Made by a program: the position numbers and the translations under genes
Part shown: piece after piece, positions 45,461-53,457 of the stretch
Layout of the letters: each line of letters opens with the position of its first letter
How positions within the stretch are numbered: position 1 is the first letter of the stretch
Notes under the pieces: generated by a model
What the model saw: the letters and a program-made list of their open reading frames with translations, nothing else
What the model was told of the DNA's origin: nothing
Databases searched by the model: none
NCBI RefSeq assembly: GCF_001955715.1
Contig: NZ_CP019239.1
Coordinates: 496,001 to 560,000, forward strand
DNA from: Rhodoferax saidenbachensis
Lineage (GTDB): Bacteria > Pseudomonadota > Gammaproteobacteria > Burkholderiales > Burkholderiaceae_C
Length of the DNA: 64,000 bases
Direction: 5' to 3'

Positions 45461-46438
45461 TTAGCCTTGTAGCACGTCGGCAAACACCGCCGAGTCCACA
45501 TTTCCCCCGCAAAGCGTGATCCCTACAGTCTGCCCACGCAGACTGTCGCGCTCCTGCATGGCGGCGGCAAAACTCGCCGCACCTGCGCCCTCAGCCACGT
45601 TGTGGGTGCAGGCAAAGATGTCGCGCATGGCTTGGGCCACTTCAGCGTCGGTCACCTGCACGATGTGGTCGATGCGGCCTTGCAGGATGGCCAGCGCCTC
45701 GGGGTCGGCTACGCGGCAGGCCATGCCGTCGGCCAGCAGCGTCGTCACCGGCGCCTCCACTACACGACCGGCAAGCAGGGAATCGGCATAGGTGGTGGCG
45801 TGGCGGCTCACCACGCCGACGATGCGCGCCTTGTGGCCCAGCGCCAGCTTGGCGGCAATGGCGCTGCACGCACCGGAGCCCTGGCCGATGGGCACGTAGA
45901 CCACATCGATCTCGGGCGCAGCCTTCAGCAGTTCCCACCAGTAAGTGGACACGCCCCGCAGCAGGTCGGGATGGAAGCTGGGCACCATGTGGGCGCCACG
46001 CTCCGCTGCCAGCCGCATGGCGTATTCGCGGCTTTCCTGAAAATCCTGGCCGTGTTCGATGAGTTGAACACCGAGGGCGCGCATGGCGGCGTTTTTCTCC
46101 ACCGAGTTGCCGTGTGGCACCACGATGCTGCAGCGCACGCCATAGGCGCGGGCGGCCCAGCCAATGCTTTGGCCGTGGTTGCCCCGTGTGGCGCTGATCA
46201 CCTCTTGGGGCAGTGCGCCTTTTTGTGCCAGTTGGTCAAAGTAGTTGAGTCCGCCACGGATCTTGAAGGCACCCACGGGGGTGTGGTTCTCGTGTTTGAC
46301 CCAGCAGGGCGTGCCCAGTTTCTCGGCCAGCAGGCCCCAGCGGTACTGCGGCGTGGCCTGGAATGCGCGGTACACCACCTGGGCTGCGGCTTCGATCTCC
46401 TGCAGGGTGGGCAGGCCGGGAACGGTGGTGGCGCTCAT
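45461..46438 (-). CDS. PLP-dependent threonine dehydratase-like enzyme
   Basis: A 325-residue fold-type II PLP enzyme (threonine/serine dehydratase group). The PLP lysine is in VGAFKIRGGLNYF, SATRGNHGQSIGWAA binds substrate, and the glycine loop is PIGQGSGACSAIAAKLAL. It lacks a C-terminal regulatory ACT domain, as in catabolic dehydratases. It would deaminate threonine or a related hydroxy-amino acid to a 2-oxo acid. It is the last gene of the minus-strand operon, and its ATG overlaps the phzF-like stop (ATGA). Serine racemase or hydroxyaspartate dehydratase activity is also possible. Confidence 0.87.
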   Translation of the reverse strand: MSATTVPGLPTLQEIEAAAQVVYRAFQATPQYRWGLLAEKLGTPCWVKHENHTPVGAFKIRGGLNYFDQLAQKGALPQEVISATRGNHGQSIGWAARAYGVRCSIVVPHGNSVEKNAAMRALGVQLIEHGQDFQESREYAMRLAAERGAHMVPSFHPDLLRGVSTYWWELLKAAPEIDVVYVPIGQGSGACSAIAAKLALGHKARIVGVVSRHATTYADSLLAGRVVEAPVTTLLADGMACRVADPEALAILQGRIDHIVQVTDAEVAQAMRDIFACTHNVAEGAGAASFAAAMQERDSLRGQTVGITLCGGNVDSAVFADVLQG

Positions 46439-47373
46439 AACAGCACCGTGCCGGTGATGCAGGTGACCGAATCCCCGCCGACCCAGACCTGGTCGTCAGC
46501 GTCGCGCAGGATGTGCACGCGGCCGTCGCGGCCAATGCAGGTGCCCTGGTGCGCTACGTAACACGTGGGGGCGTGGCCATCGGCGATCAGCCACTGGGCC
46601 AGGCTGGCGTTGAGGCTGCCGGTGACCGGGTCTTCCAGCACGCCCATGGGCGCTGCAAAGGCGCGCACTTCAAGTGTGGTGCAGTCGTCCGCAGCCGCAT
46701 CGCCGGCGCTGCGGGCGCCAAAGGCACGTGCCTCGCGGTTGGATCTTGCTATTAAAGTAGGAGCTGCTTGCGCATGTTCCACAAAGGCTACGCCCACTTT
46801 TTGCCCTAAATTCTTGAGCGCCAGGTGGTCTGGCTGCAGCTGCAGCACGGTGCTCAGGCTGTCCAGCAGCAGGCCCATCCAGACTGGGCCGTTGTCCAGC
46901 ACCTGCGCGGCCACGATGTGGCGCGACCGCAGGCCCAGTGCTGCAGCCACCTGGGCCAGCAGGGCGGGGCTGGGGTTGCTGCGTTGGAGCGCGGGGGCGG
47001 CAAACGCGGGACGACCACTGTCGCGGCGGATCTGTATCAGCCCGACCTTGCATTCCTGAACAATGCCCGTCGCACTGCGCGGCGTGCCGCCTGCTTCCAG
47101 CCAGGCGTGGCAGGTGCCCAGCGTGGGGTGGCCGGCAAACGGCAACTCCCCGCCGGGCGTGAAGATGCGCACCTGGTAGTCGGCGCCCTGGGCCGCAGCG
47201 GTGGCACTGGGGGGCAGCACAAAGGTGGTTTCCGAGAGGTTGGTCCAGCGTGCGAAGTCCTGCATCTGCGCATCGCTCAGCCCACTGCCGTCCAGCACCA
47301 CGGCCAGCGGGTTGCCGCGCAGGGCCTGGGCGGTGAAGACGTCGACTTGTTTGAACGGGCGTTGCTGGGGCAC
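46435..47373 (-). CDS. PhzF family isomerase/epimerase-like protein
   Basis: A 312-residue protein of the PhzF family (diaminopimelate-epimerase fold, no PLP). Family marks are FKQVDVFTAQALRGNPLAVVLD, NLSETTFVLPP, YQVRIFTPGGELPFAGHPTLGTCHAWL and the late ....DPVTGSLNASLAQWL. The catalytic glutamate corresponds to the E in NLSETTF. A copy of the dispersed repeat is in frame at 46746-46795 and encodes EHAQAAPTLIA in a surface region of the second domain. The true substrate of such PhzF proteins is mostly unknown. Confidence 0.87.
   Translation of the reverse strand: MPQQRPFKQVDVFTAQALRGNPLAVVLDGSGLSDAQMQDFARWTNLSETTFVLPPSATAAAQGADYQVRIFTPGGELPFAGHPTLGTCHAWLEAGGTPRSATGIVQECKVGLIQIRRDSGRPAFAAPALQRSNPSPALLAQVAAALGLRSRHIVAAQVLDNGPVWMGLLLDSLSTVLQLQPDHLALKNLGQKVGVAFVEHAQAAPTLIARSNREARAFGARSAGDAAADDCTTLEVRAFAAPMGVLEDPVTGSLNASLAQWLIADGHAPTCYVAHQGTCIGRDGRVHILRDADDQVWVGGDSVTCITGTVLL
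46746..46795 (+). repeat. Dispersed 50-bp repeat, copy 7 (inside phzF-like gene)
   Basis: TTGCTATTAAAGTAGGAGCT, GCTTGCGCATGTTCC, then AGGCTACGCCC. It is opposite in orientation to the gene and read in frame as a mostly hydrophilic stretch. Confidence 0.85.
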
Positions 47374-47399
47374 GGTAGGGCTCTCGGTGAAGATGGGTT

Positions 47400-48023
47400 T
47401 TATGAAAGAGGCAGATCGAGCACGCCGCGGGTTGCGGGGCGCGCGAGGATGGTGGCAAACCAGCGCTCCAGATGCGGCCAGGCGGGCCGGGGCTGGGGCA
47501 GGCCAAACCAGCGGTGCACGTCACAGGCCGCGGGAATGTCGGCCATGCTGAAGTGCTCACCACCCACATAGGCACGTGTGGCCAGGTGGTCGTTGAGCTG
47601 GGCCAGGGCCGGCTCGGTGGCGGCGGTCGAGCGGGCAATCACGGTGGCATCGCGCTTCTCGGCGGGGGTGCGAAACCACTGCGCAAAGGCCGCGCCGCTG
47701 TCGCGGTTCAGCGTGGTCTGCTGCCAGTCCATCCAGCGTTCGGCGTCAAAGCGCGCGGCCAGGTCTTGTGGGTAAAGCGTGGCGTTGCCGTATTTGGCGC
47801 ACAGGTAACGCACGATGGCATTGCTCTCCCACAACACGAAGTCGCCGTCCTGCAGCGTGGGCACCAGCGCGTTGGGGTTCATCGACAGGTACTCGGGTGT
47901 CTTGACCACACCAAAGCTCAGACCCGCATCGCTGCGCGTGAACGCCACGCCGGTCTCCTGCGCGGCCCACACCACCTTGCGTACGTTCAGTGAGCTCAGG
48001 CGGCCCCAGATATGCACGCCCAT
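47400..48023 (-). CDS. Glutathione S-transferase family protein
   Basis: A 207-residue cytosolic glutathione transferase. The N-terminal thioredoxin-like domain (IWGRLSSLNVRKVVWAAQETGVAF; NPNALVPTLQDGDFVLWESNAIVRYLCAKYG, with the conserved Pro and the ES(N)AI glutathione site) is followed by the helical domain (HFSMADIPAACDVHRWF). ATG 48023 follows AAAGGAG. A longer frame upstream overlaps the aminotransferase and is not used. In this operon it may isomerise or detoxify an intermediate. Confidence 0.9.
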   Translation of the reverse strand: MGVHIWGRLSSLNVRKVVWAAQETGVAFTRSDAGLSFGVVKTPEYLSMNPNALVPTLQDGDFVLWESNAIVRYLCAKYGNATLYPQDLAARFDAERWMDWQQTTLNRDSGAAFAQWFRTPAEKRDATVIARSTAATEPALAQLNDHLATRAYVGGEHFSMADIPAACDVHRWFGLPQPRPAWPHLERWFATILARPATRGVLDLPLS

Positions 48024-48024
48024 G

Positions 48025-49236
48025 TCAGCTCCTTTGTGCGTGGATGGCGGCGGCCAGCGCGGCCACACCGCGGTGGATTTCTTCCACGCTGGGGGTGACG
48101 AAGGATAGGCGCATGGTGCGTGTGTCGCCATGGTCGGCGTAGAACGGTGCGCCGGGCACAAAGGCCACACCCTTGTCCACCGCGTGCGGCAGCAAGTCCA
48201 CCGCGTTCATGCCTTTGGGCAAACGTGCCCACAGGAACATGCCGCCGGCGGGCGTGTTCCAGGTCAGCGTGTCGTCGGGGTTGGATGTGGCGGGGAAGTG
48301 CTGGGCCAGCGCTTGCAGCATGGCATCGCGTTGTGCCTTGTAGAGCGCGCGGATGGTGGGCACGTGGCGGTCGAGGAAACCGTTTTGCATGACTTCAAAA
48401 ATCATGCGCTGGTTAAAGCCCGGGCTGTGCAGGTCGGCGGCCTGTTTGGCTTGCAGCAGCTTGGGGTACACGGCCTTGGGCGCGACCATGAAACCCATGC
48501 GCAGGCCGGGCGCCAGCACCTTGGAGAACGAGCCGAGATAAATACCGCCTTCGGGGTTGCGCGCGGTCAGTGGTGCGGCAGGGGCCTGGTCAAACCACAG
48601 GTCGCCATAGGGGTTGTCTTCCATCAGCGGCAGGCCGCTGCGGGCAGCCTCGGCACTCAGGGCGGCGCGGCGCGCTTCGGACATGGTGCGGCCGGTGGGG
48701 TTCTGGAAGTTGGGCAACACGTAGAGAAAACGTGCGCCGTCGGACTTGGCGCGCAGGTCTTCAATCTCCACACCGTTGTCGTCGCTGGCGACACTCACCA
48801 CATTGGGTTCCATCGGCATGAAGGCCATCACGGCGCCCAGGTAGGTGGGCGATTCCACCAGCACCTTGCTGCCCGCGTCGATCAAGATTTTGGCGACCAG
48901 ATCCAGACCCTGTTGCGAGCCGGTGGTAATCAGTACCTGGGCCGGGTCGACCTTCCACGGCATGCCGGCGGCGGCGCTTTGTTTGCCCAGGTTCTCGGCG
49001 ACCATCTCGCGCAGCGGGCCGTAACCCTCCGAGGCGGCGTATTGCAGGGCACCGGCCGGGTCGTCCTTGAGCACCTTGGCGCAGGCGGCTTCAAACTCGG
49101 CGACGGGGAAGGTTTGGGGTGAGGGCAGGCCGCCGGCAAAACTGATGATGCCGGGGCGTTCAGTGACCTTGAGGATCTCGCGGATCACCGAGGGGTTCAT
49201 CTTTGCGGCGCGTGCGGCCAGGGTCCAGTGGGTCAT
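48025..49236 (-). CDS. PLP-dependent aminotransferase (class I/II)
   Basis: A 403-residue fold-type I aminotransferase similar to 2-aminoadipate or aromatic aminotransferases (and to the effector domain of MocR regulators). Motifs: ISFAGGLPSPQTFP, LQYAASEGYGPLREMVAENL, TTGSQQGLDLVAKIL, YVLPNFQNPTGRTMSEARR, PLMEDNPYGDLWFD with the pyridine-binding Asp, and the PLP lysine in YLGSFSKVLAPGLRMGF. It probably transfers an amino group from an amino acid to 2-oxoglutarate. It overlaps the upstream ABM-fold gene by 4 bp. Confidence 0.92.
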   Translation of the reverse strand: MTHWTLAARAAKMNPSVIREILKVTERPGIISFAGGLPSPQTFPVAEFEAACAKVLKDDPAGALQYAASEGYGPLREMVAENLGKQSAAAGMPWKVDPAQVLITTGSQQGLDLVAKILIDAGSKVLVESPTYLGAVMAFMPMEPNVVSVASDDNGVEIEDLRAKSDGARFLYVLPNFQNPTGRTMSEARRAALSAEAARSGLPLMEDNPYGDLWFDQAPAAPLTARNPEGGIYLGSFSKVLAPGLRMGFMVAPKAVYPKLLQAKQAADLHSPGFNQRMIFEVMQNGFLDRHVPTIRALYKAQRDAMLQALAQHFPATSNPDDTLTWNTPAGGMFLWARLPKGMNAVDLLPHAVDKGVAFVPGAPFYADHGDTRTMRLSFVTPSVEEIHRGVAALAAAIHAQRS

Positions 49237-49580
49237 GCGTGTGTTCCAGAAAGGGTGGAGCGGGAATTCGGGGTGATGTGCGCCAGCGCGCCATCGCCAT
49301 ACGAACGGATTACTTCAGAAATAACAATGTGGAAGCCTTTGTACCAGCGCTGGTAGTTGCGCTTGGCTTCCAGGTGCTGCGGGTGGCTGGAGAACGTCTT
49401 GAGTGCCTCCAGATCCGTCCAGTAATAGGTGGCGTTGTAACGCACACCGTCTTCCGAGCGCCAGGTTTCGCGGCCCAGGTAGCCGGGGTTGGCCACCGCG
49501 GCCGCTTCGATGTCGGCGTCCAGCGCGTGGAAGCGGTCGTCGTAAGTTCCGGGTTCAAAAATAAAAGCTGCGGCGTACAT
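49233..49580 (-). CDS. ABM-fold (antibiotic biosynthesis monooxygenase-like) protein
   Basis: A 115-residue protein with the dimeric alpha-beta barrel pattern (MYAAAFIFEPGTYDDRFHALDADIEAAAVANPGYLGRETWRSEDGVRYNATYYWTDLEALKTFSSHPQHLEAKRNYQRWYKGFHIVISEVIRSYG). The W-S-x-D/E..YYW.D...L..F..HP.H..AK relation is typical of this superfamily, whose members include small monooxygenases and isomerases. It is in the middle of the operon. The reaction is unknown. Confidence 0.8.
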   Translation of the reverse strand: MYAAAFIFEPGTYDDRFHALDADIEAAAVANPGYLGRETWRSEDGVRYNATYYWTDLEALKTFSSHPQHLEAKRNYQRWYKGFHIVISEVIRSYGDGALAHITPNSRSTLSGTHA

Positions 49581-49600
49581 GGTTTTTTAGGCTAAGCCCG

Positions 49601-50203
49601 TCAGGTTACCAGCATGGGGTAGAGCGATGCCACCAGGGCCAGCGCCATGGTCACATTGAAGATGCGCAAACGCCCGGGGTTTTGCAGCAGACTGCGCATG
49701 GCCTGGCCAAAAAAGACCCAGACCGCTGAGCAGGGGCTGCCCAACACCAGCGACATCAGCGCCAGCAGCAGCACCTGGGACACGCTGGCATCGGGCGGCA
49801 GGTAGGCGCTCATGGCGGTGACGATCATGAACCAGGCTTTGGGGTTGATCCACTGGAACGCGGCGGCGCCCCAGAAACCCAGGGGTTGCGGTGCGGGTGC
49901 GTCGGGGTCTGCGTCGGCGGGGCGGGCGCTGGCTAGTTTCCAGGCCAGCCACAGCAGGTAGGCCGCGCCGCCCCAGCGCATCAGCATGTATAGCGCTGGA
50001 AATTGATCCAGCACCGCGTGCAGGCCGAGGCCCACGCACAGCAGCATCACGGTGAATCCGATCTGCACGCCCAGCAGATGCGGCAGCGAGCGGCGCACGC
50101 CGAAGTTCACGCCCGAGGCCATCAGCATGGTGTTGTTGGGCCCCGGCGTGACGGAGCTCACGATGAGGAAGATGGCGGCGGCGATCAACAGGTCGTGGTT
50201 CAT
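49601..50203 (-). CDS. LysE/RhtB family amino-acid exporter
   Basis: A 200-residue inner-membrane exporter with about six helices. The family signature SSVTPGPNNTMLMASGVNFGVRRSLPHLLGVQIGF is at the N-terminus, and FQWINPKAWFMIVTAM is in the middle. LysE/RhtB members export amino acids or their derivatives. It overlaps the EamA gene by 4 bp and is not closely similar to the other LysE protein of the operon, so the two may have different substrates. Confidence 0.93.
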   Translation of the reverse strand: MNHDLLIAAAIFLIVSSVTPGPNNTMLMASGVNFGVRRSLPHLLGVQIGFTVMLLCVGLGLHAVLDQFPALYMLMRWGGAAYLLWLAWKLASARPADADPDAPAPQPLGFWGAAAFQWINPKAWFMIVTAMSAYLPPDASVSQVLLLALMSLVLGSPCSAVWVFFGQAMRSLLQNPGRLRIFNVTMALALVASLYPMLVT

Positions 50204-51114
50204 GCCGCGGGACCCTTCAATGCGGTATGCACTGGCATGCGCCGGCCGATAAACACGGTGGCGATCACCGCCACACCAAAGCCCACGGTCACCGCGTCCA
50301 GGTGTTCACCGAGCAGCGGCACGGCAAACAGCATGCTCAAAAACGGTTGCAGCAATTGCACCTGGCTCACGCGCACGGTGCCACCCAGGGCCAGGCCCTT
50401 GTACCAGGCAAAAAAGCCCAGCCACATGGAAAACACCGACACATAGGCAAACGCCACCCAGGCGCTGGTGGGCAGGGTCTCGGTGGGGAACTGCCACGCC
50501 GCCAGCGGCAGGTTGATGGGCAGCGAGATCAGCAGTGCCCAGCAGATCACATGTTCGGCGCGCATGCGCTGCGACAGGCGTGCGCCATGCCCGTAACCCA
50601 CGGCCGCGCAGGCCATGGCGATTAGCAGCAACACGTCCGCCGTTTGTAGCGCCAGCCCGCTGTGGCCCGAGCGCAAGAGTGCAAACGCCACCACCAGCGC
50701 CGTACCGGCCAGCGCGCAGATCCAAAAGCCTGTGGAGGGGCGCTGCCGGTTTAGGAATGCACCCACCACGGCCGTGGCCAGTGGCAACACGCCCACCATC
50801 ACGCTGGCGTGCACCGCCTCTACATGGCGCATGGCAACGGAGGTGAACAGCGGAAAACCAAACACCACGCCCAAAGCGACCAGCACCAGCGGGCCCCAGG
50901 CGTCGCGCGGCGGCAGTGGCGCTTTGCTCCACCACAGCAGCAGGCCCGAGAGCACGCCCGCCACCACGGCGCGGCCGAAGGCGATGAACATGCCCGACAT
51001 CAGCGGGGCGTCCGACGTGCCCACGGCCAGCCGTGTCATGGGTAGGGTCAGCGCAAAAATAGTGACACCCAGTACGCCCAGCCACAGGCCTTTTTTCAGA
51101 TCGTGTGTGTTCAT
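50200..51114 (-). CDS. EamA/DMT family transporter
   Basis: A 304-residue drug/metabolite transporter with ten helices in two EamA repeats (GLWLGVLGVTIFALTLPMTRLAVG..., MRHVEAVHASVMVGVLPLATAVVGAFLNRQRPS; second half: YVSVFSMWLGFFAWYKGLALGGTVRVSQVQLLQPFLSMLFAVPLLGE). It probably exports a metabolite. The ATG (51114) overlaps the stop of the upstream LysE gene (ATGA). Confidence 0.92.
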   Translation of the reverse strand: MNTHDLKKGLWLGVLGVTIFALTLPMTRLAVGTSDAPLMSGMFIAFGRAVVAGVLSGLLLWWSKAPLPPRDAWGPLVLVALGVVFGFPLFTSVAMRHVEAVHASVMVGVLPLATAVVGAFLNRQRPSTGFWICALAGTALVVAFALLRSGHSGLALQTADVLLLIAMACAAVGYGHGARLSQRMRAEHVICWALLISLPINLPLAAWQFPTETLPTSAWVAFAYVSVFSMWLGFFAWYKGLALGGTVRVSQVQLLQPFLSMLFAVPLLGEHLDAVTVGFGVAVIATVFIGRRMPVHTALKGPAA

Positions 51115-51734
51115 AGGGTTGCCATCCAGGCGGCGGTTGCGACCAGCACGGCGGCCATGCCGCGGTTGAACCAGCGCAGGCGCCGCGCGGTGGCCACACC
51201 GCCGACCACCGGGCCGCCCAGCCAGTCGCGCAACAGCGAACCCATCGCGGCGTAGAGCAGGTTGCTGAAAAATCCAAAGGCCAGCATCAGCGGCAGTGTG
51301 ATGGCAAAGCGCGTCAGCACATCTTCGCGCCCGGCCAGCCAGCCGGCGGTGACGGTGAGGCCCAGCATCCAGGCCTTGATATTGAGAAACTGCAACGCCA
51401 CGCCCTGCCAGAAGGTGACGTTCAGGCGGCTGGCGTCGGCCTCGCCCAGGCTGCTGGCGCTGGCCATCTTGTAGGCCAGCCACAGCAGGTAGGCCACGCC
51501 GGCGATCTGTATGGCCTGACGCAACAGCGGCACGGCCACCACCAGTGCGCCCAGGCCACCCGCGCACAGTGTGAACAGCAGGCCCCAGCCAATCGGCACC
51601 GCCACCACAAACCGCATGGCACGCTTCAGCCCCAGGTTGGCGGCTAGCGCCGTGGAGAGCGTCGTGTTCGGCCCGGGCGTGAAGCTGGCTGCGGTGGAAA
51701 GCAGCAGCAGGGCGGTGATTTCAGCGGATGTCAT
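51111..51734 (-). CDS. LysE/RhtB family amino-acid exporter, first gene of operon
   Basis: A 207-residue inner-membrane exporter with the N-terminal signature SFTPGPNTTLSTALAANLGLKRAMRFVVAVPIGWG and the mid motif LQFLNIKAWMLGLTVTAGW. It is the first gene of the minus-strand operon and is divergent from the MocR-type regulator across a region with a palindromic operator candidate. Confidence 0.93.
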   Translation of the reverse strand: MTSAEITALLLLSTAASFTPGPNTTLSTALAANLGLKRAMRFVVAVPIGWGLLFTLCAGGLGALVVAVPLLRQAIQIAGVAYLLWLAYKMASASSLGEADASRLNVTFWQGVALQFLNIKAWMLGLTVTAGWLAGREDVLTRFAITLPLMLAFGFFSNLLYAAMGSLLRDWLGGPVVGGVATARRLRWFNRGMAAVLVATAAWMATL

Positions 51735-51766
51735 GGTGTAACTTTACTGGCAAAAACAACACACTT

Positions 51767-51805
51767 GCAGTACAGTTTGTATGAACAAATGTGAAACTGT
51801 ATTGC
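51767..51805. promoter_or_regulatory. Palindromic operator candidate between exporter operon and MocR gene
   Basis: Two 12-bp arms, GCAGTACAGTTT (51767-51778) and AAACTGTATTGC (51794-51805), form an inverted repeat with one mismatch and a 15-bp spacer. It lies 33-71 bp upstream of the first operon gene and on the promoter side of the divergent regulator. This is the expected place for a MocR operator. Confidence 0.6.
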
Positions 51806-51834
51806 CCGTTCGGGTAACACAGACCGTCCCTTGT

Positions 51835-51904
51835 CCGTTCGGGCTGAGCTTGTCGAAGCCTGCCTTGCGTTTGTCGGGCCCTTCGACAAGCTCAGGGCGA
51901 ACGG
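51835..51904. repeat. Paired REP-like 24-mers forming a hairpin
   Basis: Arms 51835-51858 and 51881-51904 (second arm CTTCGACAAGCTCAGGGCGA plus ACGG) are inverted with two mismatches around a 22-bp loop. They lie in the untranslated leader of the regulator gene, 19 bp before its ATG. Confidence 0.85.
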
Positions 51905-51923
51905 AATTTATAGAAGGTGCTCC

Positions 51924-53363
51924 ATGCTGATGAAAACCGCGTCACAGACGCTGACCGAGCAACTCGCCGCCCGTTTTGCCCAGCGCATCCGCGACCGCCT
52001 GCTGGCACCCGGTGCGCGCCTGCCGTCGGTGCGCCTGTGTGCGCAACAGCAGGGCGTGAGCCCGTCCACCGTGGTCGGCGCGTATGACCAACTGCTGGCC
52101 CAGGGACTGGTGGAGGCGCGCAAGAACCGCGGGTTTTATGTGCGTGAGAGCACGCCAACCCCCGTGGATAGTGCGCAAGCAGCTACTAAAAAAGTAGCAA
52201 AAAACATCGCGCAGGATGGTGCTGCTTCGCGTGAACGCGCCCCGCTCAATGCCACGGCGCTGATCCGCGGCATGTTCCACGGCATCAGCGACAAGCCGCA
52301 ACCCGGCATGGGTGTGTTGCCGCAGGAGTGGTTGCAGACCACCTTTCTCTCTACCGCCGTGCGGCGCAGTTGCGGTGTGGAGGCGCTCAACGCGTTTTCG
52401 CTGCAATACGGCGAACCTGCGGGCGACCTGGGGCTGCGCCGCGCGCTGTCCACCAAACTCGCAGGGCTGTCGGTGCAGGCCGCGCCTGAGCAGATCATCA
52501 CCACCATAGGCGCCACGCAGGCGCTGGATGTGGCCAGCCGCGCCCTACTGCGCGCCGGCGACTATGTGATGGTGGAAGAGCCCGGTTGGGCCATTGAGTT
52601 TGCGCGCCTGGACGCTTTGGGCATGCGCATCCTGCCGGTGCCGCGACGGGCCGACGGGCCGGACCTGGAGGTCATGGCGCGTTACTGCGAAGAACATCAA
52701 CCGAAGCTGTTTGTGAGCGTGAGCGTGTTCCACAACCCCACGGGTTTTTGCCTCTCGCCCAGCAGCGCCTACCGCATCCTGCAGTTGGCAAACCAGCACA
52801 ACTTTCACATTGTTGAAGACGACACCTACTGCCACTTCGCGCCCGAACACGCCACGCGCCTGTGTGCGCTCGATGGCCTGCAACGCACGATTTATGTGGG
52901 TGGCTTTGCCAAGATACTCGCGCCCAACTGGCGTGTGGGTTACATGGCCGCGCCCGCTCATCTGGTGGAGCGTTTGCTGGACACCAAACTCCTGACCACC
53001 TTGACCACCCCGGCACTGCTGGAAAAATCATTGGCCTGGTGCATCGACCAGGGCCAGCTGCGCCGCCACGCCGAACGCATTCGCCAGCGGCTGGATGTGG
53101 CGCGGGCGCGTAGCGTGAAGCTAGCGCTCGGCGCGGGGTGCACGTTTGCGGCCGAGCCGGTGGGCTTGTTTGGCTGGGTGGATACCGGTGTGGACACCGA
53201 TGTGCTGTCGCAGCGGATGTTGGATGAGGGCTACCTGCTGGCGCCGGGGGCATTGTTTCACGCTATGCGGGCGCCTAGCAGTTTGATGCGGATCAACTTT
53301 GCTACTACGCAAAATTCGGCGTTTTGGGAGACTTTGGTTCGGTTGCGGGCTGAGCAGGGGTGA
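51924..53363 (+). CDS. MocR-type regulator (GntR HTH plus aminotransferase domain)
   Basis: A 479-residue fused regulator. The GntR winged helix is at about residues 5-75 (QTLTEQLAARFAQRIRDRLLAPGARLPSVRLCAQQQGVSPSTVVGAYDQLLAQGLVEARKNRGFYV). A linker (about 76-110) partly made of a dispersed repeat follows, then a full fold-type I aminotransferase-like domain with the PLP lysine in VGGFAKILAPNWRVGY. MocR proteins sense PLP with an amino acid and usually control a divergent gene, here the eight-gene operon. ATG 51924 is used; the open frame upstream is a translation of REP-like hairpin DNA. Confidence 0.93.
   Translation: MLMKTASQTLTEQLAARFAQRIRDRLLAPGARLPSVRLCAQQQGVSPSTVVGAYDQLLAQGLVEARKNRGFYVRESTPTPVDSAQAATKKVAKNIAQDGAASRERAPLNATALIRGMFHGISDKPQPGMGVLPQEWLQTTFLSTAVRRSCGVEALNAFSLQYGEPAGDLGLRRALSTKLAGLSVQAAPEQIITTIGATQALDVASRALLRAGDYVMVEEPGWAIEFARLDALGMRILPVPRRADGPDLEVMARYCEEHQPKLFVSVSVFHNPTGFCLSPSSAYRILQLANQHNFHIVEDDTYCHFAPEHATRLCALDGLQRTIYVGGFAKILAPNWRVGYMAAPAHLVERLLDTKLLTTLTTPALLEKSLAWCIDQGQLRRHAERIRQRLDVARARSVKLALGAGCTFAAEPVGLFGWVDTGVDTDVLSQRMLDEGYLLAPGALFHAMRAPSSLMRINFATTQNSAFWETLVRLRAEQG
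52160..52200 (-). repeat. Dispersed 50-bp repeat, copy 8 (in MocR linker)
   Basis: On the minus strand it reads TTGCTACTTTTTTAGTAGCT, then GCTTGCGCACTATCCACGGGG; the GGGCTA.AGCCC end is missing. On the coding strand it is in frame and encodes PVDSAQAATKKVA in the linker between the two domains. Confidence 0.88.
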
Positions 53364-53457
53364 GTTCTTTTTGTTGATCGGTTTGCTTCTGTGGCGTGTC
53401 GGGCGTACATCCCGACATGCTCGATAACCAAAAAAGCACTTCGGGAAGAAAATATGT

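Noticed and set aside
51831..51923. N-terminal extension of the MocR regulator (RAELVEA...PFDKLRANG)
   Set aside because: This peptide is the usual translation of REP-like hairpin DNA and the helix-turn-helix domain begins after the ATG at 51924.
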